Origin: Chimonanthus salicifolius
Taxonomy: Eukaryota; Streptophyta; Magnoliopsida; Laurales; Calycanthaceae
NCBI GenBank assembly: GCA_013350335.1
Contig: CM023533.1
Coordinates: 27,944,869-28,008,868, forward strand
DNA: 64,000 bases
Direction: 5' to 3'
Shown: piece after piece, positions 23,801 through 36,208 of the stretch
Layout of the letters: each line of letters starts with the position of its first letter
Position numbering within the stretch: the first letter of the stretch is position 1
Notes under the pieces: generated by a model
The model's input: the letters and a program-made list of their open reading frames with translations, nothing else
Told to the model about the DNA's origin: nothing
The model's database searches: none
Translations under genes and position numbers: made by a program

Positions 23801-25167
23801 CGGGCTCCATCATCTGATCGGTGTAACCCATCGTCCAGATAGTACAAGCCTCCACGTTGTTTACCACTGCCAATCTTCTCCTTGGTATGGAGGTGCTGAA
23901 AAAGACAGTAAGTAGGAAAAAAAGTGGCAACACATTCATGAGATGCGGATAATTGATTAACAGAAATAAGGTTACAATTTAGTGATGGAACCAATAAAAC
24001 ATTAGTGAGAGAAAAGGATGGTGACAAGGGTACAGTGCCGACACCGACAACTGGGGAAGACACCCCATTGGCATTAGTAATGGCGAATGTGGGACAACTA
24101 GAAGATAAATGGCTAAACCTAGATTTATCATAAGTCATATGGTCCGTAGCACCTGTGTCAATTATCCAAGCACTATTTCGAGTAAAAAGAGTACTAGCAG
24201 AGTTAGTGATACTTGACTTGGGAACGGAGCCGGAAGTAGTGACGACGTGACTCTTGGGAACAGAATCCGCGGCAGTGGGATTAGAAGTCCTTGGAGATGT
24301 CGTCTTACCCTTCGGATGCCAATCAGGGTAACCATGGAGCTTAAAGCATATATCAATCACATGATTAACCCCATTACAATGAGTGCACTTACGAATACCT
24401 TTCTTTGGGTCCGGACGAGGACCAGTTCTTCGAATAACCATAACAGCTCCGTCAGTAGATGGGGTACCAAGCATAGCATCTTGGCGATTCGCCTCGGCAC
24501 AAATGATAGCATAAGCAACTGGTAGAGTGGGAAGCGGTGTAATCGCAAGAATACGACCACGAACCCCATCCAAATGAGAATCAAGACCAGCCAGGAAAAC
24601 ATACAGTCTTTGAGAGTTGACCAGAGAGGTATACCTCTCGAGATCCCGGGTACATTCCATAGTGCAAGGCGTAATAGCATCAAGCTCCTGCCATAATGTT
24701 TGTAGTTTTCCAAAATAAGAAATAATGGAACCTCCATTTTGGCGGACAGAAATGACCGCACAATATAATTGATATGCCTTTGATGCATCTTGGCTGACAG
24801 AGTAAGTTTGTTTGGCAGCGTCCCAGATCTCTTTGGCAGTAGATAGGCGAAGGAAAAGGGACCTGATTCCCTTAGTCATAGCGTCAAGAAGCCAAGATTT
24901 GACCATACAGTTCTCCTCATCCCAAGCTTCATATTCCTCAGAAGTTATGACTTCGGGGGCTCGCTTACTACTAGAGATAAAGCCCCAACGTTTGCGGCCT
25001 TTGATTTTATTCTGAGCATTCAAGGACCACTCAACGTAGTTAGTACCATCGAGTCGTTTGGGAGTAATCAAGGAGGACATGTCTGGTATGTGGAACGGAG
25101 GCAATACAGGGGGAATTTCCTTCTCTTTCCCTTTCGAAGAGGATGAAGCAGTCATGATAGAGGGCAA
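20872..25167 (-). pseudogene. Copia gag-pol polyprotein, one premature stop
   Basis: A single minus-strand frame of 1,432 codons runs from ATG 25167 to a stop at 20872-20874, interrupted once by TAG at 22192-22194. Domains in order: gag; CCHC zinc knuckle (CTHCNGVNHVIDIC, about 24390); protease DTGA (about 24160); integrase HHCC start (LWHARLGH, about 23745) and catalytic core (HSDVWGP, RSDNGGEY, QQNGVAERK); reverse transcriptase with YVDD (about 21820); RNase H (DADWAGS, STEAEYRG, about 21330-21190). The stop falls early in reverse transcriptase; a single C-to-T change of a glutamine codon would explain it. With no other lesion and identical LTRs, the copy is young but probably inactive on its own. 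Confidence 0.95.
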
Positions 25168-26295
25168 AAAAGGCGGAAAACCGCGTTTGATACCAACCCG
25201 AGTATTACGCCTCTGGCAGCCCCGGGTGTCGCAAAGTTCAGTCGGGGCTGGAAAAAAAAAAAACAGGTTTTCAACAGATCAGGGCGGACGGACAGCTCAG
25301 ATGATGCTCCAGCGAAAAACACGGCCGAAGTTGGTAGGCGCAGATCGGTAGGGAGACAGATGGCGACGGCGGAGACGGCGGCGAGAGGAGATCGGGGCTG
25401 GAAGCACGGAAATCGGTGCTGCTGGAGGCTAGGAGGAAGGGCCATGCAGGCAGTTCCAAGACAGGTGCAGACGGCGGTGGAATCGGAGTGGAGGAGCCGA
25501 GTAGCAACACGGCAGCGAGCAACTGGTGTCGACGCTGCAAGCAGATCCGCGACCAGCAGATCTGGAGAAGACGCCGGTAGAGAGCAACTCGGGGAGGAGC
25601 CGAGCAGAAACACTGCAGAGAGCAACTGGTGTCGACGCTGCAAGCAGATCCCGCGTCCAGCAGATCTGGAGAAGACGCCGGCGGATCTGGGGTCGTCGGT
25701 GAAGTGGCGTCCAGCAGGAACGAGCGTCGGTAGAGGCACGACGGCAAAGCCCAGGCTGCGAAGCAGATCGGGGCAAAGAGCAGAGGGGCAGTAGCCGACC
25801 GGAAATCAGATCGGCAGAGAAGACTGCAAAACCCGATCGCAAATCGGCAGAGAAGACTGCAAAACCAGATGGGACGCCGGAAGAGGAGAGAGGCGTGCTG
25901 AGCAGCGGTGCGCTAGAAGAATCGCGGCAGCACCGATATGCCGAAGCAAGGATGACCGGCGGGAAAAATCCGAGCAACAGGGACGATCCCGGCAGCACAG
26001 ATATGAGGAAGTGACGGCCGGCAGATCTGGACGGTTGGCGGGAAGATCCGAGCAACCGGGACGATTTCGGCGGCACAGATATGAGGAAGCAGTAACGGTC
26101 GGCAGATCTGGACGGTGGCACTAAAAAAGGGCAACAAATCTCAGGCCAGTTCTAAAGATCGCCGGCTGAAGTAAACTGTAGCTTGCAAATAGCAAGCGCC
26201 AAAGATGTAGAAATACTGTGTAGAAGCACAGTAGACGAGAGAGAAAAAAAAATTCGATTCCTACGAGAGGGGATCGAACCTTGGCTCTGATATCA
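25168..26295 (-). other. Copia 5' leader with tandem repeats
   Basis: The leader of about 1.1 kb is GC-rich against AT-rich surroundings. It contains two tandem repeats: a 103-bp unit twice at about 25483-25688 (shared 'GCAACTGGTGTCGACGCTGC' and 'AGCAGATCTGGAGAAGACGC') and a 79-bp unit twice at about 25961-26118 (shared 'ATCCGAGCAAC' and 'GGCAGATCTGGACGG'). Long open frames on both strands here are composition effects and encode no recognised domain. Confidence 0.7.
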
Positions 26296-26473
26296 TGTTA
26301 AAATAATTTCTCTGTATTGATTATGATTACAAGGGGTCTATTTATACAAATAATATTCCCCACAATTATAGGAAATCTAATATTGGATTCTCCTTGATTA
26401 CATGAGATCCAATATTAGAGGAAGAATTATAGAAGGTTGATAACAACCTTCCTATTTACACGAGATTCTAACA
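26296..26473 (-). repeat. 5' LTR of the copia element
   Basis: 178 bp, apparently identical to 20687-20864. In element orientation it carries the promoter and precedes the primer-binding site at 26283-26295. Confidence 0.95.
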
Positions 26474-26828
26474 TCTACTGCATTATTAAAATCATTATAC
26501 CAGTGCCTTTTGATGCTGAGACCAGTTTTCTATTTAAAGGAAATGCTTCTATTGTTTTGAACTTGTACATGGAGAAGACTGTTTATGTATAAACTGTAAA
26601 AGAGGACAGATTTTAAGATTTTCCATGATTCTTTTCTTGGCATATATGGGTTTTGTGTACTCGAATTCGTATCGTGTGACTGGCTTTTTTTCAATAACAA
26701 TCTTGAAGGGGAAACCCCCATTTCTGAATACTTTTCATCCATCTGCATAAGATTGTTCATGACAACTGGTTGATTTGATTGCCTTATTCAGATAAGATAA
26801 AGAGAAAGGTTTTGAGTGGGAGCTTGGA

Positions 26829-29800
26829 ATGGGGCTCAAGGATCTTTTCATTGCCTCGTCAATTCCAGTCCTCAAAGTGCTTATTGTGACTGGTGTTGGA
26901 ACGTTTATTGCAACAGAGCGTGTGGGTCTTTTAGGTGAAGCTGCACGGACTCATTTCAACAATGTGAGGTTCCTTACTCCTTTACCTTTCTAGTTGATAG
27001 TCTTGCTTTCTCAGTTTTATCTCCAACTTGAATTTAATTTTTCATCAGTTAATTCTCTTTTTTCTCTAACGAAATTAGAAAGTTTCAACTTTAATTGGAT
27101 CAAATTTCCAGTGCTAAATATGAATCTTGAAGAGATCAATGGAGGGAAAGCTAAGTTGAATTTAAACTTGATTGCTTAGAATGAAAATAGTTTGGAGTGC
27201 TACTTTTTTTGTACTATATTATGGAAGAATTTTGATGTATTTTGCTCAGATGAATTTGTTTGTTGATTATTCTCAACATATACATTTTTCTAAACTAATT
27301 TGGGCTCTGTTTATGGACAGATGGCATTTTTTGTATTCACTCCATCACTTGTGTACACTAACTTAGCTGAAACAATCACATTTGAAAAAATGCTTTCCTT
27401 GTAAGTTTCTTTCTCCTGGTCAACTTTGTATTAACTTGGTTATTGGTGAAGTTTTTATCATAATCAATTTGGTTACAGGCATGATCAACATAGGTTTAAT
27501 CCTCATCATATTTAATCAATAGGATTTGTGCCTATAGACTCATTAGAACATGAACTTTATAGTCATTTTTTTCTCAGCTGTTGTGATTTGCAGGATACCT
27601 ATTTGGTTTAAGGGGTTTCCCCTGCTGAATGAGTTACCTCTTGTTTTTTGTACAGGTGGTTCATGCCATTAAATATCTTCTTCACTTTCCTTTTTGGAAC
27701 AGCACTAGGATGGGTAGTGATCAGAATTACGAAACCTCCTTCCCATTTGAAGGGCCTCATTTTGGGATGTTGCTCTGCTGGTAAACACTATTGTACTTTG
27801 TTAATATTTCTAATGGCTTGTATCTGGTAAGAAATTATAGGCAGGTTATCTTGGTGTACAATGCTCTTTACATCATGAAAATGATATGAACTTCTACATG
27901 ATGTTTGACCCAATCCAGATGGTGTATTTGTTTGATCCAACAACTTTACGAATCAGGCCCACATTTTGGCAATGATCATGATGATGATGAACTGTTCATC
28001 TGGTCATCTCACCATGGAGGAACCTTGACCCTTTAGTACAAAATCCTCCTCTATTACATCTTAATTGTTGGATGCAGCTCAACTGGTTGCCTCCCGCCTC
28101 AGGAAGCGGGAGCTTGCGGGTTCGATCCCCATGGCCTAACCTCGGTGTGCCTTAGGAGTAGTGGGCTCATCCGTGGGAGTTTTAGTAGGACTGTGTCTGA
28201 GTTTCCCACATGTTAATCCAAAAAAAAATGCCATACATCTGATGGTGATAAGAATCTTTTGATTGGATTTGTTTGGTTTTCTGATCATGGAAATATTTGT
28301 TGTTTTTGTCATCATTGTCACTGTAATCTTTTTCATGAACATTAGTATTTGATATGCTGATGAAGCTCATAGTGATTCGGCTTTATCTTTGGTCTTGATG
28401 AAAAGGAAATTTGGGAAACATCCTGATCATTATCGTCCCATCAATTTGTAAAGAGTCAGGAAGTCCATTTGGAACTACCAGTGTCTGCACGGCACATGGA
28501 TTGGCATATTCATCTCTTTCTATGGCGGTATGACCCTTCTTTCAAATAGATTCAATCTTTTCTGAATTTTAAGTTATTCGATGATTGATGAATCCCTTAT
28601 TTGCTTAGTGCAAGTTATAGACTAGATGAGGATCATGCCCTTCAATGGTTCTGCATTTAACCATTAGGCAACTACATACAATCTTGTTCCACTGGATATG
28701 ATGGTTATGAATATATGGGTTTAGTTTATGGTACACTTACTGCAATTTTATACTTGAAACTGACGATTATATATTGTCTCTTGTTTATGAAATGCTACAG
28801 ATAGGTGCCATCTTTTTGTGGTCATTTGTCTACAACATTATACGCATATCTTCAGGTGTTGGCACCAGTCAAGATGCAGAGGATGGGTCTTCTGAAGAAA
28901 CTAAAATGTTACTCCCAGAGGATTGCACACAAGGATCAACTTCAACAGAGGATTCCTCAATACATGATCATCTTGAAGATCAATATATGCAGTCTTCCAC
29001 TTTATCTGAGGAACTAATAGAAAAACCAAAGGTTTATCTCAAGCTTGCCATTTGGTGATCATTTGTTTTGATTTATTCTTATGGTATCATTTAGAAATTA
29101 TAGCATTTCTTTTGTTCTATAAGTTCTATTATTGAACGTCATAATTGTAACGAATATATTCACTCCACTATCTAATTGTTGTGTTCCTTGGTCAGAAAAT
29201 GCAACAAATTATTAGTTTTAAAGAGCTTCCTTTTTCTAGTATTGCACCTATTTTTTATACATCTTTCTGACATGGCAATCTGGGAAACTGACAAGGAGTT
29301 GAATATGGTAAATATTGTACAATTTGACTCAACTAAAGCATGTTTAACAAGTTTCCTATTAGTACCTGCTATATAATTATCAAAATATCTAAGATTAGAA
29401 CGTCTTGCTCTTCCTCATCCATGTTCTACGTTTTCATTTCAATAAATGATGTTGTTTGAACTAGAGGTCAGATAGGGAATGGGGCAAGGATCTCCCGAAT
29501 ATTGGGTATCTGTCATTAAACTGGGTTGAATACTTTATGAAATGGGTGGAGTATCGAAAACTGTAGCCAGAGCGTCTATTTTAATTGTAACGACCCGATC
29601 CGAAAACAGGGTTTAGGGCTTGATTCAGTGAGAAATTGTCCGCTCTCAGCCCGCGCACCCGAGCCTGCATGGATTTGGATTGGGCCTGGCTCACCAGGGA
29701 TAGATTCAAAACGCGTCTCACTAGAGTACCATGGGTGGCCACTTATAAACCCCAAGCAATTTCCCCTCATTTCCGATGTGGGACTTATTTCACGCCCACT

Positions 29801-32800
29801 CGCCCAAGGATGACCGGTCGCTGGAACCGATCGGTCGGCTGGCGCTTTGCTCATTCGGGCGGGGTATCACATTAATAACTGTGTACAAAATGCCTATATG
29901 AACTCAATTCACTATCGTGGGATATGGATATGAATGGGAAGTGTGTTTGATTTGAGATGAAAAATACAATCACAGATTTTTTTAATTTCTAGACAGACAA
30001 TATTTCTCTCTTTTTTCCTTTTCCCTTGCATTGAAAGAGCAGATTTAATTACCTGACGTGTTGGATTTGGTTTTTTCAACTTGAAGAGGACAATTAATTT
30101 GTTGTTTCCATCATAAGTAGTGTTAAAGGAAGGAAGAACCATTCTATTTCTTTCCTTTTTACTTTCTGGAAGATGAACTACTTTTTCTGCCCTACATCAA
30201 ATAGGGAACTGTCATTTGCTTCTGACATTTCACAATTTTCTTCAGGTTCCTTTCTCATCGAAGCTTAAAGGGTTTATGAATATTATTTTAAGCAAAGTCG
30301 ACTTGAAGAAATTGCTGGCTCCATCAACCATTGCAGTGGTAAACTGAACATGCATATTTCCCATAATGCATTGCACCCTGTTGTGCTATGAAGCCTAAAG
30401 ATCATAAAACAACTTGAAAGCTTATTTTTCTCTTTTTAGAAAGAGTATTATCCAGCTTGCTATGATGCCAAGCAACACCTAGCCTATCTTAAGTACTTCT
30501 TATATCTAAGTTGAATTTCACATGAGGTAGTCTCAGTGAAAGAAACTTAAAAAAGGAAAAAAAGATACTCCCAAACACCACCAGTATACCTGAACAAACA
30601 TACCTACCCATCACACATCGGCCCACCCAATTTGAACCCATTCCGAGTTGATCTCTTCGTTGGAATGAAATCAATTCTAAATTAACCTTATTTTTACCGT
30701 TGATCTTTGGACCCTTTGAAAATCTGGCTTATGGAATCCAATTGAGCTGATTTGTTGTGGACTCTATCATCAAGAAAAGACCTCCCAAATTAACTCATTC
30801 CCATGCATTGTTCCCCCCATTTCAATTCTAAATTAACCTTATTTTTACCGTTGATCTTTGGACCCTTTGAAAATCTGGCTTATGGAATCCAATTGAGCTG
30901 ATTTGTTGTGGACTCTTATAATCAAGAAAAGACATTCCAAATTAACTCATGCCCATGCAATGGGCCCATCCAAGTGGCCCCCCAGCCATCTAGGTGTATT
31001 GTTGCTCAATACCAAACTCATGCAACCTAGATATTGGGTCTTTCAGAAGATGGTCCAGTCTGCTCAAACACCCAATAAATGCAACATGTTAGTTACAGAG
31101 AAGGGAGTTAATTTTAATATGATGAGTAAATAAAGAAACAAAAGAGGTTATCAAAGAAAAGTACCTTGCGAATGAAGGTAACAACAGAGCAAAAAGAAAG
31201 GAAGATGAGAATCCAGCCACCAAACAAGAGAGATATAATCAAATCATTTTACTTAAAAATGCTATCTAAATTCATTACTCCTTTTCTACTTATGCCAAGG
31301 TCAACTTACCTAAAAGCAAGCGCATCTCAATGCATTTTTAACTTGAATTAGACCCTACATGAGACCTCCCAGTGAAAGACTTTTTGAAAAATACATATTT
31401 AATCCATACAAATATCCTTTACAAGATAATGAACCCCTTAATGGGAATTGGCCTGTTGCCATTCTCAGTCTTTGTGGGACTGGGACCTTAAGTGAACACC
31501 CAATGGCGAAAGGAGATAATCACAAGTGAACCATCTATATCTTGATTGATACCTCATTTTTAGAAAGTTTTAATTCTATTCAGTATGATGTTTTGCTACA
31601 CAAAAAATGTGCCTAAAGGTACTGTTTTGCTTTCCTGTGTAGATTATTGGCTTTATTGTGGGTATAATCCCTCTACTCAGAAAGGCTCTGATTGGTAATA
31701 GTGCTCCTTTACGTATGATACAAGAATCTGCTTCCTTGTTGAGGTAAAAGCCTTGATTGGATTATAGTAGTTACCTTTTCAATTTTGAAGAATCCACCAA
31801 CTTGCTTGAGGGTTACTGCATGTTAGTATGATATTTACTTCTTTTTCTGCCAGTTTTTCATGTCATATATGATAATGGTAGTGGTGACATTGACAACGAT
31901 GATGAATGATTCTATGAGTTGTGGGTGTCAGCAAATAGAGCCAAACCCTTTGTTACTGTGTTCAGGTTACACATTATTGTGTGTGGAAGGTATGGTTGGA
32001 TCTAAGGGGTCAAGATTGGATAGGCTTATTAATTGAATGGGTAAAGGTGCCAAAACCCAAGCAAAGCAAAGATGAGAGATTAAGCCCCAAATGCCGAAGC
32101 CTTGTCTTTCCAAAATCTCCTTTTCTAATCTATCAATATCCAAAAACTTAAAATCCTTCCCTTTGATGCCTCGATGTAAATATGGAAATAGATAAGAGTA
32201 CAAAGTATATAACTGTGTGTTTCACAAAATTTAGGACACAAATATGGTATCCCTTCCAATGATATCATTTCACAATGGTTGTATTGGTTTAATGAGCATA
32301 AATAATATCTACATATCCCTAGCCATTGAGAAACTAATGTTTTCAAAACTAAACTAGGTCAAACCCTTCCACTGAAGGCTTACAAAGAAAGAGGCTCAAC
32401 TAGTGTCAAATTGTGGTTAAAATTTTGAAATTAGCATGAAAACATTAATAAAACTAGTGTCCTGCATTTGTTCTGTCAACTGCTCTTTCATATTACAGGC
32501 ATTGGCTTATTTACCTAATTTTAATTTTTTTTTATGTGACATTTCTATTTCCTTTTCTTGTCCTTCAGTGGTGGGGCAATCCCAACAGTCTCTCTAATCG
32601 TGGGAGCAAACCTTCTGAGGGGTAAACTGCTTGTGACTTTTCTCATATTTGTGTTGTACATTACTGGCTGCTGATTTAGCTCAGTGTAAAAGAATCTCAA
32701 TTTTTTTTTGTTTGTTATTATTACTAATATTTGTTTCATCAATTAGGTTTACGTGGGTCAGAGGTTAAGTTCTCACTCATGACTGGAATTATTATCGTTC

Positions 32801-33301
32801 GTTATATTGCCCTGCCTCTATTGGGTATAGCCATAGTTAAATGCGCAATTCGTCTCAGTTTGGTGTCGTCGTCAGATACTTTATATCAGTTCGTACTTCT
32901 TTTGCAATATGCATTGCCACCTGCAGTGAACATAGGTATGATGCATAAGTGTTCAGAAATAGAGGCATTTGTCCATTTTTTTTATTATTATAAAACATTA
33001 TAAAGTTTTATAAAATATAAATGAAATTTGAAGCAAATGATACTAAATTTATAACCTGTATAATGGTAATGCCAATGCTGGTGAAGAATTTGATACACAA
33101 GCACAGCACAAACAGATATTCTTGAGTGTATCTTTGTCCTCTGGTGGTTTCTAAAGTTTGTTCATGATCATTGCAGGTACAATTACTCAATTGTTTGGAG
33201 CTGGTGAAAGTGAATGCTCAGTCATTATGTTATGGACATATGCTTTGGCATCAGTTTCACTTACCCTTTGGTCCACCATTTACATGTGGCTTGTGTCCTG
33301 A
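26829..33301 (+). CDS. PILS: PIN-LIKES auxin-transport facilitator, copy A (intact)
   Basis: Membrane protein of the auxin efflux carrier fold family; PILS proteins sit in the ER membrane and regulate intracellular auxin. Ten coding exons: 26829-26963, 27321-27400, 27656-27780, 28406-28527, 28801-29031, 30246-30338, 31643-31743, 32569-32621, 32747-32935, 33177-33301. All introns are GT-AG, phases agree, and the total is 417 residues (family about 390-430). The N-terminal bundle starts MGLKDLFIASSIPVLKVL and contains SAGNLGNILIIIVPSICKESGSPFG. Exon 5 ends the first bundle and encodes an acidic, Ser/Glu-rich cytosolic loop. The C-terminal bundle has IGNSAPLRMIQESA, RYIALPLLGI, LPPAVNIGTITQLFG and ends WLVS. 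A 3' splice site at 26791 precedes the start, implying a 5'-untranslated intron, into which the copia element appears to have inserted. Confidence 0.95.
28068..28229 (+). repeat. tRNA-derived SINE in intron 3 of PILS-A
   Basis: Box A 'AGCTCAACTGG', box B 'GGTTCGATCCCC', then 'ATGGCCTAACCTCGG', 'TGGGAGTTTTAGTAGG' and an A-tail. The same insertion is at 55835-55992 in PILS-C. It belongs to the family of the SINEs at 17786 and 45890. Confidence 0.85.
29586..29871. mobile_element. Solo LTR in intron 5 of PILS-A
   Basis: The 286-bp segment runs from TGTAACGACCCG to GGGGTATCACA with a perfect 5-bp duplication TTAAT (29581-29585 and 29872-29876). Composition is much richer in GC than the intron around it. 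A copy with the same duplication sits at 57345-57630 in PILS-C. Confidence 0.9.
30671..30968. repeat. Two-copy 151-bp tandem repeat in intron 6 of PILS-A
   Basis: The unit starting TCAATTCTAAATTAACC at 30671 repeats at 30822. The paralogous intron in PILS-C has the same duplication (from about 58450), so it predates the unit duplication. Confidence 0.85.
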
Positions 33302-35135
33302 TGATGGAAATGTCTATAATTCTCCTTTATTAAACAAGTTGACTGTAGAAAGGATCAATTGGATAGCATGTAAATTTCTCAGAGCTAAGTGATGTCTTGG
33401 TCGATGTAACAGTATACATTGGAAAGAGAGAAGCTCTATTTTCACATCCCTCTGCTGCTGGATCATTTTTTCCAATATTGTGTTTTATTCTTTCATGGTT
33501 CTTTATTTCTTTCACGGCCTCCCATTGTAAGCTTGAAAGAAAAGTATTTCATTGATTTAATGACTGAATACTAAGATGTTGAGGTTCAGGACTGATTACT
33601 GGATGCTAAGATGTGAGACAAACGGAGAGATTTCAGTGAGAGAAGATTGAAATTTGGGAAGAAATCCTCTTCCTCTTTTTTTTTTCTTTTCTCTTCTTTT
33701 CTCTATTCATTCCAAATTCTCTGCTTACAGACTCTTTGGTTCCAAATTTGGGGTCTTTATTTTGTTTTCTGGCTGGCCCGAGTTTGTGTTTTTATCAAGG
33801 TTACAAATCTCGGCCGATATACACAGTATTAGCCGCAACGGTGAGATATCGCAGATATCGGCCGATACACATTTATACAGCTGAGGCTTGTTGGAAAAAA
33901 ATTAGGAGAGAGAGTGATATCGGCCGAGACGCTGATATCTCAATATCAGTGATTTTTTACCCCTGATTTTCATTTATCTTCTTGGGCTTGTTTTTCTGTT
34001 TCCTTTGAATGAATAAATTCTAACCTATCATTCAAAAAAAAAAAAATGCTGATAATGTGGAATATCATTTTTTTAAAAGAAAGTTCATACTTTGCCGATA
34101 TTTTAATTTTTTAATTTTCAGAAAATAAAAAATGTGAATGTTTTGTAATTTTTTGTTTTTTTAATTCAGAAAATATAAAAGAATAAAAAACAAGGCTGAT
34201 ACAATGAAAGAGAAAAAAAAAAAAAGTTGTAAAATATCGACTGATATATCAGTGGATCCGATTATTGACTCTGGTATAGATAAGATAATTTTTTAAGTCA
34301 AAATATATCACCCGAGATGTATCATATTATCTCAGGCCCACTATGTATCGCTGATATTTTGATAGTGATTTCAAATATCGCCAAATATTGTCCAGTAATT
34401 TTTTTGAGTTTAAAAAAAAATAAAATATATATATATATATATATTCTACTTTGAGAGTCTTCTAATACTCAGTGATCCACATTCATTTGTATAGTTTCTA
34501 CATTGATATCTAAAAAAATTAAGCTAATAATAGTAATAATATTAAAAAAAATGTATTTCTCCCTTTTTTTTAAGAGTTTTTTTCAGGAAAAAAAACGTAT
34601 CACATTTGACGTCGACGAACTTCACTCTCTTCTCCGCTCTTCAGATGGCAGAATATCGAGCATGGTAACGAATTATGCGCATAAGATCATAAGAAGAACA
34701 CGTGGAAGTGGTCGTCGAGATATCGTGAATGAGGAGACGTCGGCTAATTTTTTTTTTTTAAATTACATATAATCCGAATTCTAGAACTGAACCAAGAAAT
34801 AAACCTGCAAGTTTCATTTTCTCGATCGGCAGCCATTAAAGTTGGATTTGCCTGATCTATAATGGGTGGCAAATCTTTTTATCTCTACCCTTTTTGTCAT
34901 GAAAATGCATTCAATTCTCATAATTTTTTTGGATTTTGTAAAGGGTGATTTCTACTCTTCTAATGGCAATGGCCATCTTTCTTCTCTGTCTTGTTCATTT
35001 ACCCTGTTCTTGCACCATACGGGATCATATCTGAAATTTTCTTCATAGACCCACTTCTGGTTTCAACTCCATCAAACAAGTACACGTACTCTCCTTTATG
35101 ATCTCCTTGTTATTATTTAAGATTATACAACAGAT
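33302..35135. other. PILS A-B spacer, left part, with palindromic repeats
   Basis: The first 390 bp after the PILS-A stop are conserved after PILS-C and represent the 3' region. From about 33690 the sequence is absent between C and D. It contains palindromic words (ATCGGCCGATA at about 33810-33950), a poly-A run at 34035, and a (TA)n microsatellite at about 34424-34443. No gene seen. Confidence 0.5.
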
Positions 35136-35137
35136 GT

Positions 35138-35990
35138 ATTCTTTTTTTTTTTTGAGCAGTAACAAAGAAATTTCATTAAGAAACGAGAACAAGTATACAC
35201 GATTAGGAGGGTCTAACAGTATTAGACCCAAGATAAAAGATCACTAGGAAAAAATAACAGGAAAAAGAACAATCCACACAAAACATGAGCTACAAGAGGA
35301 ACATATAAAGCTCATAAAAAGAAAATGCCTGAAAAATTGTCCAAAACTTCCAGTTTGGCAAAATAATTTGCCACACCATTTGCTTTTCGCCTGATCTGAG
35401 TGAAGGAAACATCCATCCCACCAACCAGATCTCTGACCTCCCTAACTGTAATGATCAATTTCCATGGGAGACGCCTTAGTCCCTTAGCCCATTTGATCGC
35501 ATTTGCCGAATCCCCTTTAATAATTAATTTTCCAAGCCCATAGGTTTTCCAAATGATTAAAGCTCGCTTAATACTAAGGATTTCCGCCTCATTAGAATCT
35601 CTAACTCCAACTGACTCACTGAAGATGATAGAGGTAGTTCCCTCATGATTCCTAAGAACCCCCCCAATCCCTGCTGGGCCCGGTTTTCCTCTGACTGCCT
35701 CATCCACATTAAATTTCATGACTGATTGTTCTGGGGGAGTCCACCTTTCTGAGGAGCGCACTATCCTTCTATGTCCCTTCATTCAGCCTTCCCAAGATGA
35801 TATCAAATCTGAGGGTTTTAAACCGCTAAATTCCTTGCTAGAAAGGAGCCAAACGCAGAGTCTCCAATGTGCTGATTGTAAGAGCTCATTAATGTCTGAA
35901 GTCTTTCCTTCAAAGACCCTAGCATTTCTTTCCTTCCAAATGGTCTACAAGATAACTGCCGGGATCGTGTTCCATGCCAATTTTACTTTC
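35138..35990 (-). mobile_element. 5'-truncated LINE with RNase H domain
   Basis: A T-run at 35140-35153 on the plus strand marks the A-tail of a minus-strand element. Upstream in element orientation is the RNase H frame at 35312-35782. Beyond about 35800 the coding trace decays into stops. The insertion lies in the A-B spacer that is absent between C and D. Exact 5' end and target duplication could not be defined. Confidence 0.7.
35312..35782 (-). pseudogene. LINE-type RNase H domain fragment
   Basis: The 156-residue frame contains KFNVDEAVRGKPGPAGIGGVLRNHEG, then DSNEAEILSIKRAL, KGDSANAIKWA and RRKANGVANYFAK. These are the ordered motifs of the RNase H (RVT_3-type) domain that plant L1-like LINEs carry at their C-terminus. 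The usual VDGA is VDEA, although the first catalytic Asp remains. It is a detached piece of a retroelement polyprotein and not a host gene. Confidence 0.8.
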
Positions 35991-36208
35991 GAAAATAAAT
36001 GAAAGGCGTTTTTTCATGGGGTTGAGTGGAAAATAGGTTCCAAAATTTAATGACAATAATGGTGATTGCAACAAATTGTAAGTGAAACTGCAATTGCTGA
36101 TGACCTTTTGTATTTGGGTATCAGATTTGGCCCAGTAAGATGTTGATTGTAAGTGTTTTTTGCAGAGAAGATTGAAAGAAGAGTTGAAGATCTGGAAGAA
36201 ATTCGAAA

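Larger units (their letters stand above)
20687..26473 (-). mobile_element. Complete Ty1-copia LTR retrotransposon with identical LTRs
   Basis: The 178-bp LTRs at 20687-20864 and 26296-26473 look identical and have TGTT...AACA ends. A 5-bp duplication TCTAC flanks the element (20682-20686 and 26474-26478). On the minus strand a primer-binding site TGATATCAGAGCC adjoins the 5' LTR (one change from TGGTATCAGAGCC), and a polypurine tract GAGGGGGGG adjoins the 3' LTR. Domain order gag-protease-integrase-reverse transcriptase-RNase H defines copia. Unit 2 has the empty site at 54238-54242, so insertion followed the duplication or occurred in one copy only. It lies about 355 bp upstream of the PILS-A start, antisense to it. 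Confidence 0.97.

Noticed and set aside
25152..26137. Several overlapping frames of 75-230 codons
   Set aside because: They lie in the GC-rich tandem-repeated leader of the copia element and have no family resemblance; they reflect composition.
28080..28140. tRNA gene suggested by GGTTCGATCC and the A-box-like motif
   Set aside because: No complete cloverleaf; a SINE body and A-tail follow, and the same insertion recurs in PILS-C.
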